This document shows, piece by piece, positions 24,543 to 33,188 of a stretch of 64,000 nt of DNA. How positions within the stretch are numbered: position 1 is the first letter of the stretch; every line of letters begins with the position of its first letter. Below the pieces are notes generated by a model that saw nothing but the letters and a program-made list of their open reading frames with translations, made no database searches and was not told where the DNA came from. The stretch is from UBA1765 sp045629945 (lineage in GTDB: Bacteria; Fibrobacterota; Fibrobacteria; Fibrobacterales; Fibrobacteraceae): positions 1 to 64,000 of the forward strand of contig JAZQSE010000005.1 in assembly GCA_045629945.1 (NCBI GenBank). The letters run 5' to 3'. Both the position numbers and the translations under genes were made by a program.

Positions 24543-25445
24543 TTAATCTTTTTTGCCGCTTCTTGGGTGGGCTTGTTGAAAGGCTTTTTTTAACCTTTCT
24601 GCTGAAACGTGTGTGTAAACCTGAGTCGTTGAAAGGCTTTGGTGACCAAGCATTTCTTTAACGCCCATAATGCTTGCATTATTTTCTAGAAGGTGAGTTG
24701 CAAAAGAATGGCGTAAAACATGGGGGCTTGCTTTCCCTTTCCAACCGATTTGGTTTAAAATGTCATAAATATCTTGGCGAAGTGTTCTTGTGTTTAAAGG
24801 GAGATTGTTTTTGTTGACAAAAATAAAAGAAGTAGGAGTAGGCATTAAACTGCTCTTTTCTAATTGTACTTTGTAAGCTAAAGCCCATTCTTTAGTGGCT
24901 AGAGTGATAGGTACAAGGCGTTCTTTGTTCCCTTTACCTAAAACTTTAATGAGCAAATTTTTAAAGTCTAAATCGTTCCAATGGAGTGTTGTGCATTCAG
25001 AAATCCGTAGGCCAGAACCATAAAGAATTTCAAGGAGAAAACGCCTGCGAGTTTGTATAAGAGAATCGTTTTCAGTGATAGCTAGTTCTTGCGGGCTTAA
25101 AGTTTTTTGCGGAATAAAGGTGACTAGTCGTGAAGGTTGTTTTGGAAAAACTAAATTAAGAGTGACTTTTTGTTTGAGGATACCTTGTTGAACAAGAAAT
25201 TTATCAAAACTTTTTAAGCAAGCAATGTATAAACGAATACTTGTTGGGTTTAATTTGTTTTTATGTTGTTCTAGTATAAATTCTCTGCATTTAGAAAAGT
25301 TGAATTCTTCGATAGTAGCGTTTTCTTTGAAAAGATTTGAGAATTTTTGAAGGACTTTTCCATAAGTGAGGCAGGTCGCTTGTGAATAGCGCCTTTGTCG
25401 CTCTAAATAAAGCAAGAATTTTTGAATGCATTCTTCAATTTGCAT
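24543..25445 (-). CDS. Tyrosine recombinase XerC/XerD type
   Basis: 300 aa, the standard Xer length, with an N-terminal SAM-like core-binding domain (about 1-85) and a catalytic domain. The catalytic set is present: Arg in YGSGLRISE (about 148), Lys in GKGNKERLVP, His-x-x-Arg in HVLRHSFATHLL, His in LGHQSLSTTQ and the nucleophile Tyr in VYTHV (about 280). These enzymes resolve chromosome dimers at dif. No integrase-like extra domains or attachment sites are seen nearby, so it is unlikely to be a mobile-element integrase. XerC versus XerD cannot be decided here. A -10-like TACTAT sits 8 nt before the ATG, with no Shine-Dalgarno. Confidence 0.92.
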   Translation of the reverse strand: MQIEECIQKFLLYLERQRRYSQATCLTYGKVLQKFSNLFKENATIEEFNFSKCREFILEQHKNKLNPTSIRLYIACLKSFDKFLVQQGILKQKVTLNLVFPKQPSRLVTFIPQKTLSPQELAITENDSLIQTRRRFLLEILYGSGLRISECTTLHWNDLDFKNLLIKVLGKGNKERLVPITLATKEWALAYKVQLEKSSLMPTPTSFIFVNKNNLPLNTRTLRQDIYDILNQIGWKGKASPHVLRHSFATHLLENNASIMGVKEMLGHQSLSTTQVYTHVSAERLKKAFQQAHPRSGKKD

Positions 25446-25492
25446 ACAGAAAAATAGTATCTTGTGTGAAAGTATTATTAAGATAGATTTTT

Positions 25493-26701
25493 ATGTCTTT
25501 TTCGCGATATATTTTTTGCTTTTTTGTGCTTGTAGTTACTTTGCCTGGTTTCTCTTTTGACCGGGTAACTGGTGCGAATGCCACATTAAATATTGTCCCT
25601 GGGGCGCGTTCAGCGGCTTTAGGTGGGACAGTAATGGCTCAAAAAGAAGAATTGGTTGGAATTACAGATAACCCTTGGCAACTGGCTTTACAAGAATACG
25701 CTTGGGGTAGTTTTTCACATGTTGCTTATTTTGAAGGGACTGTTTATGATATGGCGTCAATGACGCTTCCATTAGAAGGCATGCATGGGATAGGAGTTTC
25801 TTTTTCTAGGTTCGGGGCAAATGATATTCCATGGATAAAAGAAGGCGAACCCATTCCTGAAGGCTCTGATTATAGAACATTGAATATTGCAGATTGGACT
25901 ATTTCAATTGCTTATGGCAGGCGGCTTTGGAAAAATTTGGACTTGGGAATAGCTGTGCATGGTCTTTATCGGGAATTGGATCAGACTGGCTGGGGGTTTC
26001 GTTCTGATGTTGGCTTAAGTTATACATTCCCTAAAAATTTTTCTGTAGCCGCGTTACTGAAAGGTTGGACTTCTTCTGCTGCGAAATGGGAGTCCGGGAC
26101 GTTTGAATATGAATCTCCAGAATTGTATTTGGCAGCATCTTGGAATTATCCGATACGCTATTTTTATGGTTCTTTTGGCGCTTATTGGCAAAGCGCTGGA
26201 GTATTTCATAATGAAGCGAGAGATTTGGATTTTGAAGGCAATGAACGAGGTGGCGATCTTTTGGAATCACCTTTAGACTGGCTTTCTGGAGGGCGTGGTG
26301 GAATAGAATTTGCTTTTGATTTTGGACTTTCTTTGCGAGCTGGTCTTTCTAGTTTTACGACTTTTGAAAGCTTTACAGTCGGAGCAGGAGTTGTGGTTTC
26401 AAAATTCTTAAAAGTGGACTATGCCTTTGAATCGCACCCGGTTCTTTCTTCTGTGCATCGAGTGAGTGTAAGTATTAGCCCGTGGTTATTTTTTAATGAC
26501 CCGAAAGAGAAAAAATTAAAACAAGAAAAATCGTTTGTTGAAAAAGAAGAACCTGTCGAAACATTAGAGATGCAAGAAACGATAGAAGAACATCAAATCA
26601 TAGAAAAAGAACCAGAAGAATTCAAAGAAGAACCTGTCACTGTAGAAGAAACGGAAACAGAAGTTTTGGAAGGGTCTGGTGGAATTTATTGGGAAGAATG
26701 A
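25493..26701 (+). CDS. PorV/PorQ-like outer-membrane barrel protein with acidic tail
   Basis: 402 aa. Signal peptide (1-22) followed by GANATLNIVPGARSAALGGTVMAQKEELVGITDNPWQLA, the N-terminal pattern of PorV/PorQ and UPF0164-type barrels. Repeated amphipathic strands with Gly and aromatic residues run to about 330. Residues about 335-402 form a Lys/Glu-rich tail ending GSGGIYWEE, unusual for a barrel and possibly exposed in the periplasm. PorV proteins assist type IX secretion or surface attachment; whether this one does is unknown. The 3' end overlaps the convergent UvrA-like gene by 16 nt. Confidence 0.75.
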   Translation: MSFSRYIFCFFVLVVTLPGFSFDRVTGANATLNIVPGARSAALGGTVMAQKEELVGITDNPWQLALQEYAWGSFSHVAYFEGTVYDMASMTLPLEGMHGIGVSFSRFGANDIPWIKEGEPIPEGSDYRTLNIADWTISIAYGRRLWKNLDLGIAVHGLYRELDQTGWGFRSDVGLSYTFPKNFSVAALLKGWTSSAAKWESGTFEYESPELYLAASWNYPIRYFYGSFGAYWQSAGVFHNEARDLDFEGNERGGDLLESPLDWLSGGRGGIEFAFDFGLSLRAGLSSFTTFESFTVGAGVVVSKFLKVDYAFESHPVLSSVHRVSVSISPWLFFNDPKEKKLKQEKSFVEKEEPVETLEMQETIEEHQIIEKEPEEFKEEPVTVEETETEVLEGSGGIYWEE

Positions 26702-29007
26702 TTGGTTTTTAATTCTAAAACGTAATCTGCATTTTGAATGAAATCTTTGGAATGTTCAATAGCGATAAGTGTATGCCCTTGTTTGCATAGAGCAAAAAAT
26801 AATTCCAGTAATTTTTGAATGTCAATTTCGTGCAAACCTCTTGCAGGTTCATCAAATAAATAAAGAGAAGGTTCTGTTGTCTTTTTTTGTAAAGCGATTG
26901 AAAGCCTGAGTCGCGCTCGTTCGCCACTAGAAAGTTGATTTGTGGTTTGGCCTAAATGTAAATAGCCAAGTCCTGTGTCGGCAAGCGTTTTAAGCTTTGG
27001 GAAAAAATTGGGGAAGGCTTCAAATAAATACATTGCTTCTTCTACAGAAAGTGCAAGAATATCTGCAAAAGAAAGAGATTTGAAACGAATTTCTAAAACT
27101 TCATCGCGGAATCGTTTTCCAAGACATACCGGGCATTCTGATTCTTCAAAGCCATCAGGAGATGTTAAAACACCTTCGCCTTTACAAGTTTCGCAACGCC
27201 CTCCAGGAGTATGTGTTGCAAATTTTTTTGCCGAATAGCCCCGGAGTTTACTTTCCGGAAGGCTTGCAAATAATTCTCTTAATGGAGAACTGATTTGTAT
27301 GGCACTAGCAATAGTGCTACGTTTGTTTCCTTGAAAACTACCTGTAGAAAGGACATTTATTTTTTTTAGCCCTAAAGAAGCGTAAGTTCCTTTTTGAAAT
27401 TCAGGGATTAAATGTTCAAAAAGCAGAGTCGATTTTCCGCTCCCAGATGGCCCTGTGATAACGCTGAAATGTTCTAAAGGAAATTTTGCAGAAATAGGCA
27501 GGATTCCAAATTTTGAAAAATTCTTGACTTCTAAATTTTTGCTTTGAACGGAAATTTTATTTTGAGAATCTTTGGATTCACTAAGTCTTAAAAGCCAATT
27601 TCTTGTAGGTGAATTTTCTTGAAGAAGAAAATCTTTTAAAGTGCCTTGAAATAAAATTTTACCCCCATTTTTGCCGGCTCCTTCTCCCATTTCAATAATC
27701 CAATCGGCTCGAGAAATGATTTCAGGATGGTGTTCCATTAAAACTAAAGTGTTCCCGCGATTTTTTATGCTTTCAAGAACAGAAAATAACTTAATGGCGT
27801 CATTACTATGTAAGCCAGCAGCTGGTTCGTCTAAACAGAAAAGCATACCATCAAGATATCCCGTTACGGCAGCGACTAAACGCAAACGCTGTAGTTCTCC
27901 GCCAGAAAGAGAACGGCCAGACCTAGAAGGTGACAAGTAAGAAATGCCTAAATTTTGTATAGCTTGAAGTCTTTCAAAAAGTGCTTCTTGAGTTCGTTTA
28001 AGGTGAGCTGGCACCTTTTCAAATAACTTGTGAACGGTAAAAGAAAAATCGGAAAAATTTTTGCAGATAATATCTTTATAATTGCCAAATTTTGTGGTTG
28101 TATTTAGGAGATAATTTTTTAAGCGCAAACCATTACAAGTTTCACAAATGGATTCATCTTCTGAAAGTCCAGTTCCTTTACAGGCGGCACAAGAGCCATT
28201 GTGCGAATAAGGTGAAAAATCTTTTGCTTCTGGAATATGAAATGTTTCTGAAGCATGACCATTTTTGCAGATAGGTAAAGTAGAATAGGTTATCCTTTCG
28301 CTTTCGCAATCAATTTCAATTTTATGATGTGTTAGTTTTAAACAAGCATCAATGGCTTCTGAAATACGGGTGCGAATGCCTTCGCGGATAATAATGCGGT
28401 CGACAATGATTTCAAATTTTTTGGGTATTTTCTCAAAATCATTTTCGTGTAAATCGGCTAGTGAGTAAGGTTTATTGTCTGCTAGTACGCGAGAAAATCC
28501 TTGTTGGAGAAAAGAACTGGCTAATTCTTTTAAAGTTTTTTTATTTGGATTAATTGGCGCAATACATTGGATTCTGCTTTTTTCAGGCATTAGAGCAATT
28601 TTAGAAATGATTTCTTCTCGAGTTTGAAAAGACATTTCTTGCATACAAACAGGGCAAACGGGTTTTGCAATAGAAACCCACAAGGTGTGAAAAATATCGT
28701 CAAGAGAGGCTATCGAAAGGGCGGTTTCTTTTGCAGGAGAATCGCCTTGTGATGGAGCTAAAGCAATGCTTGGAATTAAACCGGAGGCATCGCGTAAAGG
28801 AATGTATTGTTTACCACCGAGAACTTTTAATGCAAACGGACTTAAACTTTCAAGGTAGCGTCGTTTGGATTCTCCATGTAATGTATCAAAAGCTAAAGAA
28901 GACTTTCCACAACCTGAAGGACCGCAAACGACTGTAATTGCATTTTTAGGAAAACACGCATCGATATTCTGAAGGTTATGTAATCTGGCTCCGCGTAAGG
29001 AAATCAT
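26686..29007 (-). CDS. UvrA-like excinuclease ATPase lacking the insertion domain
   Basis: 773 aa from ATG 29007 (AAGG upstream; the frame extends further but the MISLRGARLHNLQNI start matches the family). Two ABC modules have Walker A GPSGCGKSS and GPSGSGKST, two LSGGE/LSSGE signatures, and zinc cysteine pairs (CPVC, CAAC...CETC, CETC...CPVC). UvrA proteins scan DNA for damage and load UvrB. Canonical UvrA is about 940 aa. Here the segment between CAACKGTG and CETCNGLRL is only about five residues, so the DNA-contacting insertion domain is missing, as in UvrA2/UvrA-like proteins. A UvrB-binding-like region (FSRVLADNKPYSLADL) is retained. A canonical uvrA may exist elsewhere. Confidence 0.85.
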   Translation of the reverse strand: MISLRGARLHNLQNIDACFPKNAITVVCGPSGCGKSSLAFDTLHGESKRRYLESLSPFALKVLGGKQYIPLRDASGLIPSIALAPSQGDSPAKETALSIASLDDIFHTLWVSIAKPVCPVCMQEMSFQTREEIISKIALMPEKSRIQCIAPINPNKKTLKELASSFLQQGFSRVLADNKPYSLADLHENDFEKIPKKFEIIVDRIIIREGIRTRISEAIDACLKLTHHKIEIDCESERITYSTLPICKNGHASETFHIPEAKDFSPYSHNGSCAACKGTGLSEDESICETCNGLRLKNYLLNTTTKFGNYKDIICKNFSDFSFTVHKLFEKVPAHLKRTQEALFERLQAIQNLGISYLSPSRSGRSLSGGELQRLRLVAAVTGYLDGMLFCLDEPAAGLHSNDAIKLFSVLESIKNRGNTLVLMEHHPEIISRADWIIEMGEGAGKNGGKILFQGTLKDFLLQENSPTRNWLLRLSESKDSQNKISVQSKNLEVKNFSKFGILPISAKFPLEHFSVITGPSGSGKSTLLFEHLIPEFQKGTYASLGLKKINVLSTGSFQGNKRSTIASAIQISSPLRELFASLPESKLRGYSAKKFATHTPGGRCETCKGEGVLTSPDGFEESECPVCLGKRFRDEVLEIRFKSLSFADILALSVEEAMYLFEAFPNFFPKLKTLADTGLGYLHLGQTTNQLSSGERARLRLSIALQKKTTEPSLYLFDEPARGLHEIDIQKLLELFFALCKQGHTLIAIEHSKDFIQNADYVLELKTNHSSQ

Positions 29008-29017
29008 TTTGAAAACC

Positions 29018-29971
29018 TTAAAGATTGTTTTCGTTTTTAGTCCAGTTCCAGACTTTCTTTTCAGCTTCTGGCCAGTTACAAATTGTCCAAACAAGACTAT
29101 TGGCAAAAAGAATGATTATCCAAATTCCGATAACTAAAAAGAGAAGCAAAGGAATAAAGGCAAGAGAACCATAAAAAAGAGACAGTCTTGCAAATAATGT
29201 AGTTTGTATGTGAGAAAGAATGTTGATGTAAATGTAAATGGCTCCAAGAGAAATCCCAGATGTTAAAAGGCTACTCCAGATAAGTTTTTTCTTGGAGTAA
29301 GAATCTGAACGAGAGGGAAGAGCAAATAAAATTAAAAAGATGATGATGTAAGCAGTTAGGATAAAAGCGCCTATCCAGAATAGGGTTTGTAAAGCATAGA
29401 ATGTGCCAGAATCAAAATGAAAACCTTGAATTAGAAACATTTCTAAAATATCGTGAACGCTTTTAGCGAAGCTAGCAAAAAGGCCGATAATAGCTGCAAG
29501 GACAAGTAAAATAGGGGAATAAACGAGAAATTGTTTTAAGAGAGAACGCGAAACTTTTTTTTCCCACACCACATTAAAATTAATTTCAAGAGAACCGATG
29601 GCTAACAGGAATGTGACAAATAAACTGAGCGACCCGACAAGTCCTAATTTGCCTGCTGGTATATGCTCTGCATTTTCTAAAATAGGGCGAATTTCTTCTA
29701 TTGGCCAGCGGATAGTGCTGATTTCTTCTAGTAAAGGTAAATAATCAGAAAGAAGACTTCCAAAACCGATGTGTAATACAATAGAGGTTAATAAAATGAA
29801 TAAAGGAACTGCTGCAAGGAAAGTGGTGTAAGTTAAAGCGGCTGCGCGCGTAGGAGCATGATAATAAAAGAATGATTTCCCGGCAACGACGGTAATTCGC
29901 ACAAAAGTAGGGCTATTAGCCGTAAGTGCATCAATCGTTTTTTCCCAACCATCTTTCCAAGGTGTATACAT
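29018..29971 (-). CDS. YihY/BrkB family inner-membrane protein
   Basis: 317 aa with six predicted membrane helices. It has the family's N-terminal AAALTYTTFLAAVPLFILLTSIV segment (about 43-65), SLFVTFLLAIGSLEINFNVVWE in the middle, and LFYGSLAFIPLLLFLVIGIWIIILFANSLVWTI near the C terminus. Often mis-annotated as ribonuclease BN; the transport or envelope role is not established. It ends 10 nt before the UvrA-like start, so the two are probably cotranscribed. Confidence 0.9.
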   Translation of the reverse strand: MYTPWKDGWEKTIDALTANSPTFVRITVVAGKSFFYYHAPTRAAALTYTTFLAAVPLFILLTSIVLHIGFGSLLSDYLPLLEEISTIRWPIEEIRPILENAEHIPAGKLGLVGSLSLFVTFLLAIGSLEINFNVVWEKKVSRSLLKQFLVYSPILLVLAAIIGLFASFAKSVHDILEMFLIQGFHFDSGTFYALQTLFWIGAFILTAYIIIFLILFALPSRSDSYSKKKLIWSSLLTSGISLGAIYIYINILSHIQTTLFARLSLFYGSLAFIPLLLFLVIGIWIIILFANSLVWTICNWPEAEKKVWNWTKNENNL

Positions 29972-30059
29972 AAGTACAAAGATAGTAAAGCAAAATTGTT
30001 TTTTTGAATAAAATAAAGCAGAAGTTTGTGAATACTTATCTTTTCATGAAAGAAAAATT

Positions 30060-31097
30060 TTACGAATAAGTTTCGTATTTGGCATCGCGTTCAATAGGAG
30101 TTAAACCTTCATTTAAAATGATTTCTTTCATTCTTTGAGGAGTTAATCCTATGGGAGCATTTGCTCCTGCAGCATGAGAAATTTTTTCTTCAATAATTGT
30201 CCCATCTAAATCAGAGGCTCCTGCATGCAAGGCTTTCATTGCTGTATCAATGCCCATTTGAATCCAATAAGCTTTTATGTGAGGGAAATTATCTAAGAAT
30301 AGTCTTGCAACAGCAATCGTTCGTAAAATGTCTTCTTCTGAAGTTCGTTCCGGTACAATGCGATTTAAATCATTTCTTTGCGGTAAATAAACTAAAGGAA
30401 TGAAAGCAAAAAAGCCTGGAGATTTGTCTTGTAAATCTCGAAGCATTTCCATGTGAGCAATGCGGTGTTCTGGCGATTCAATGTGCCCAAAAAGCATAGT
30501 GGCGTTAGTTGGAATACCTAATTGGTGGGCTGCATTATGAACAGAAAGCCATTCTTTACCAGTTTCTTTTTTTCCACATATTTTATCGCGCACACTTTGA
30601 ACTAAAATTTCTGCTCCGCCACCAGGCAAAGCATCTAGCCCTGCTTGTTTTAAAACAGAAAGGATTTGTTCTGGAGTTGTGTTTGATTTTTTGGCAAAGT
30701 GGCAAATTTCAACAGCGGTAAAAGCTTTTAAATTCACTTTAGGAAAAAGCTTACGTAAAGAAGCAAGCATTTCAACATAATATTCAAAAGGATGGTCTGG
30801 GTGTAAGCCGCCGACAATATGCAATTCTCTTGCACCGCAATCAATAGCTTCTTGTGCTTTTTGTTGTATGGTTTTTAAATCCCAATCATAAGCTTCAGGG
30901 TTGTCTTTTTTGATTTTTGAAAAAGCACAAAAACGGCAATGCAATACACAGACATTGGTGTAATTGATTTGGCGGTTATTTACCCAAAAAACTTGTTTGC
31001 CATGAAGTTTCTCTTTTACATTATTTGCCATTTGGCAAAGCTCTTGTAAGGGAGCGTTTAAAAATAAATCCAAAGCTTCAGAAGAACTTATTCGCAT
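30060..31097 (-). CDS. mqnE: Aminodeoxyfutalosine synthase (radical SAM)
   Basis: 345 aa. The radical SAM cluster cysteines are C50, C54 and C57 in NVCVLHCRFCAF. The MqnE pattern includes WVNNRQINYTN before the cluster, HIVGGLHPDHPFEYY, ALPGGGAEIL and ASDLDGTIIEEKISHAAGA. MqnE joins 3-enolpyruvoyl-oxybenzoate with SAM to make aminofutalosine in the alternative menaquinone pathway, implying menaquinone-based respiration. The related cyclisation enzyme MqnC has a different C terminus, so MqnE is the better match. A short ribosome-binding site AGG precedes the ATG. It follows a PHP-domain gene by 15 nt. Confidence 0.92.
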   Translation of the reverse strand: MRISSSEALDLFLNAPLQELCQMANNVKEKLHGKQVFWVNNRQINYTNVCVLHCRFCAFSKIKKDNPEAYDWDLKTIQQKAQEAIDCGARELHIVGGLHPDHPFEYYVEMLASLRKLFPKVNLKAFTAVEICHFAKKSNTTPEQILSVLKQAGLDALPGGGAEILVQSVRDKICGKKETGKEWLSVHNAAHQLGIPTNATMLFGHIESPEHRIAHMEMLRDLQDKSPGFFAFIPLVYLPQRNDLNRIVPERTSEEDILRTIAVARLFLDNFPHIKAYWIQMGIDTAMKALHAGASDLDGTIIEEKISHAAGANAPIGLTPQRMKEIILNEGLTPIERDAKYETYS

Positions 31098-31112
31098 ATA
31101 AAACCTAAAAAG

Positions 31113-31991
31113 TTAGAACCATTCGGCACGGGATTTTTCTTTTCTTTCTTTTAATTCTGTAACAGCAGTATAAGGCATTTTCATGCAATTAGGTAAAGTG
31201 GTTCCATGAGGAGCATGAAAATCAGAACCACCCGTTTCTACTAAATTAAAACGCTTAGCAATATCACGATAGCGTTTGCCGATATTGCCTTTTTGCGCTG
31301 GTGTATAAGTTTCAATCCCTTGAATTCCCCATTCAACAAATTCAGAGATAAAGGATTCTTCAATTCCTGATTTATATGGGTGAGCCAGAACAGCAATTCC
31401 GCCGGCATTTTCAATAAGTCGGATGGTTTGCTGTGGGTTTAATCCTTTTTTTTCAACAAAGGCAACGCAACCATCACCAAGGTATTTGGTAAAAGCTTCT
31501 GCAAAAGAAGAAATGTATTCTTCAGCAACAAGAGTTTTTGCAATGTGCGGCCTGCCAATAACTTTCCCATTACAGAAACTAGCGACTTTTTCGTATTGTA
31601 TGTCAATACCCAGTGTATTGAGTTTTTTGATAATCGCTTTAGCCCGTGTAATGCGTTGGCGAGTAAAATTTTCTAATTCAAGATTCAGGGCGAGATTCGT
31701 CGGGTCGCAGAAATAACCAAGAATATGAATGTCTCTCCCTTCATAAACAGAAGAGATTTCTATGCCAGGAATAATTTCAATACCAACTTCTTTAGCTGGT
31801 TCTAAAGCAGCATTATAAGAATCTAAATTGTCGTGGTCAGTAATTGATATACAACGTAACCCTTTCTTTTTTGAAAGCCGGATAAGTTCATCAACAGAAA
31901 GATCTCCGTCTGAAAACTTAGTATGCATGTGCAAATCGGCAAAGCCTCTGGAATCTGTTGTATGCAAATTAACAGCCATAAGAACCTTCAT
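31113..31991 (-). CDS. PHP-domain phosphoesterase (TrpH/YciV-like)
   Basis: 292 aa. The metal-binding PHP motifs are ADLHMHTKFSDG (about 18-29), SITDHDN (about 49-55), PGIEISS (about 75-81), a His in LAHPYKSG, and TGGSDFHAPHG near 255-265. The length and motif set fit the YciV/RNase AM and 3',5'-nucleotide phosphatase group rather than DNA polymerase or histidinol phosphatase. The substrate cannot be decided. Translation may start at 31991 or 31979 (MAVNLHTT); both overlap the end of the preceding gene. Confidence 0.85.
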   Translation of the reverse strand: MKVLMAVNLHTTDSRGFADLHMHTKFSDGDLSVDELIRLSKKKGLRCISITDHDNLDSYNAALEPAKEVGIEIIPGIEISSVYEGRDIHILGYFCDPTNLALNLELENFTRQRITRAKAIIKKLNTLGIDIQYEKVASFCNGKVIGRPHIAKTLVAEEYISSFAEAFTKYLGDGCVAFVEKKGLNPQQTIRLIENAGGIAVLAHPYKSGIEESFISEFVEWGIQGIETYTPAQKGNIGKRYRDIAKRFNLVETGGSDFHAPHGTTLPNCMKMPYTAVTELKERKEKSRAEWF

Positions 31992-32535
31992 ATTGATTCT
32001 TTAGCATTGCAATTTTTTCAGAATCATTTTCAGCAGTTAAGTTGATGTTTAAGAAAGGGAAAAGGTTATTTGAATTAAAACCTATACGGCAAGTTGCTAA
32101 AGAGCGCTTGGCCAAATAAAGGGCTGGTAAAAATGGAGGTAAAAGATAAAGACAAAGCTCTGCTTTAAAATCAGAGATTTGTTGTTCCACATTATTAAAG
32201 GCGAGTTCCCCATAGCGGAATTCTTTTTCCGTTAAAAAAATTGTTTTAGCGACCGGATGGTGTATAAGAGTTTCTCGCAAAGAATCTTTTGCTACAAATA
32301 AAGTATTTTCTTTGTTCCAGAAAGTTTTAAATGCTTCCAGAAATAAAATGGTGCTTTCTTTATTGTCAGGAAGAAAAATCAAAGTTTTTTTGAAATGTCT
32401 ATAAGAAGTTGGGTAAGAAAAAAGTGAAGATTCTGTACCCGCTTTTTTCAGAAACCATCTTGTAAGCGATTCCTGGTTAGAGAATCGTTTAAAGAAAAAT
32501 CGGAATGTATCCGCAAAAAAAGGAGATGGTTTCAA
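31969..32535 (-). CDS. Hypothetical protein, possibly DUF6913-like
   Basis: 188 aa, soluble, with no signal peptide. The C-terminal half (ISDFKAELCLYLLPPFLPALYLAKRSLATCRIGF) has the shape of a Rossmann-like strand-helix-strand seen in small glycosyltransferase-like proteins of Bacteroidetes (the DUF6913 group), but the match is from memory and weak. It is the first gene of a short operon with the PHP-domain protein and mqnE, overlapping the former by about 20 nt. A role connected to nucleotide or cofactor metabolism is only suggested by the neighbours. Confidence 0.6.
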   Translation of the reverse strand: MKPSPFFADTFRFFFKRFSNQESLTRWFLKKAGTESSLFSYPTSYRHFKKTLIFLPDNKESTILFLEAFKTFWNKENTLFVAKDSLRETLIHHPVAKTIFLTEKEFRYGELAFNNVEQQISDFKAELCLYLLPPFLPALYLAKRSLATCRIGFNSNNLFPFLNINLTAENDSEKIAMLKNQYEGSYGC

Positions 32536-32576
32536 AAGTTACCTCAAAAATTTTGATAAAAATATAAATTTTAGAA

Positions 32577-33164
32577 ATGGCAAAACAGAAATTCTATGCA
32601 GTAAAAAAGCCTTCTGGCAGTCAAATTTTTACAACTTGGGCAGAATGTGAAAAAGAAACAAAAGGTGTAAAGGGAGTTCTCTTTAAATCTTTTGGTTCTA
32701 TAGACGATGCTAAAGCTTGGCTTTCAGGTATGGAAATGCCTTTACCTAAGGGTTTGCGTGTTTATGTAGATGGGTCTTTTCTCTCGGAATGTCCTTATGC
32801 AGGGTGGGCTTTTATTGCTGTAAATGAAAATGAAGAAGTGGCAAGGGATTCTGGTGTAACTCCTTTCGTTGCAGAAAGTCGTAATATTGATGGTGAATTA
32901 ACGGCTGCTTTACATGCAATGGAATGGCTTTCAACGCAAAAAGAAAAAGGCGTTATCTGCCATGATTACGAAGGCATAGCCCGCTTTGCAAAAGGAGAAT
33001 GGACAGCGAAAAGTGCTGTTGCCAAACGCTACGCAGAAGCGGCAAAACCTTATGCGGACAAAGTATTTTTTGAAAAGATTGAAGCCCATTCTGGTCACAA
33101 GTGGAATGAACTTGTCGATAAACTAGCCAAAGAAGCTGTTGCAAAAGCAAAGGAAAATATTTAA
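32577..33164 (+). CDS. Ribonuclease H with N-terminal RNA-binding (caulimovirus-type) domain
   Basis: 195 aa. An N-terminal domain of about 45 residues (KFYAVKKPSGSQIFTTWAECEKETKGVKGVLFKSFGSIDDAKAWL) is the hybrid-binding domain. The RNase H1 fold that follows has catalytic Asp in RVYVDGSF, Glu in DGELTAAL, Asp in CHDYEGIARF and the late HSGHKWNELVDKLA with the last acidic residue. It degrades RNA in RNA-DNA hybrids. The stop codon lies inside a perfect hairpin shared with the convergent aguA gene. Confidence 0.9.
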   Translation: MAKQKFYAVKKPSGSQIFTTWAECEKETKGVKGVLFKSFGSIDDAKAWLSGMEMPLPKGLRVYVDGSFLSECPYAGWAFIAVNENEEVARDSGVTPFVAESRNIDGELTAALHAMEWLSTQKEKGVICHDYEGIARFAKGEWTAKSAVAKRYAEAAKPYADKVFFEKIEAHSGHKWNELVDKLAKEAVAKAKENI

Positions 33165-33188
33165 CTAAGCACTTTGGTGCTTAGTTAA
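33161..33188. terminator. Shared bidirectional hairpin spanning both stop codons
   Basis: TTAACTAAGCAC (33161-33172) and GTGCTTAGTTAA (33177-33188) form a perfect 12-bp stem with a TTTG loop. It includes the stop codons of the RNase H gene (33162-33164) and aguA (33165-33167) and reaches into the last aguA codons. There is no strong U-run on either strand. Confidence 0.65.

Noticed and set aside
24543..25445. Tyrosine recombinase as a phage or island integrase
   Set aside because: Length and motifs fit housekeeping XerC/D. No attachment-site repeats, tRNA junction or phage genes surround it.
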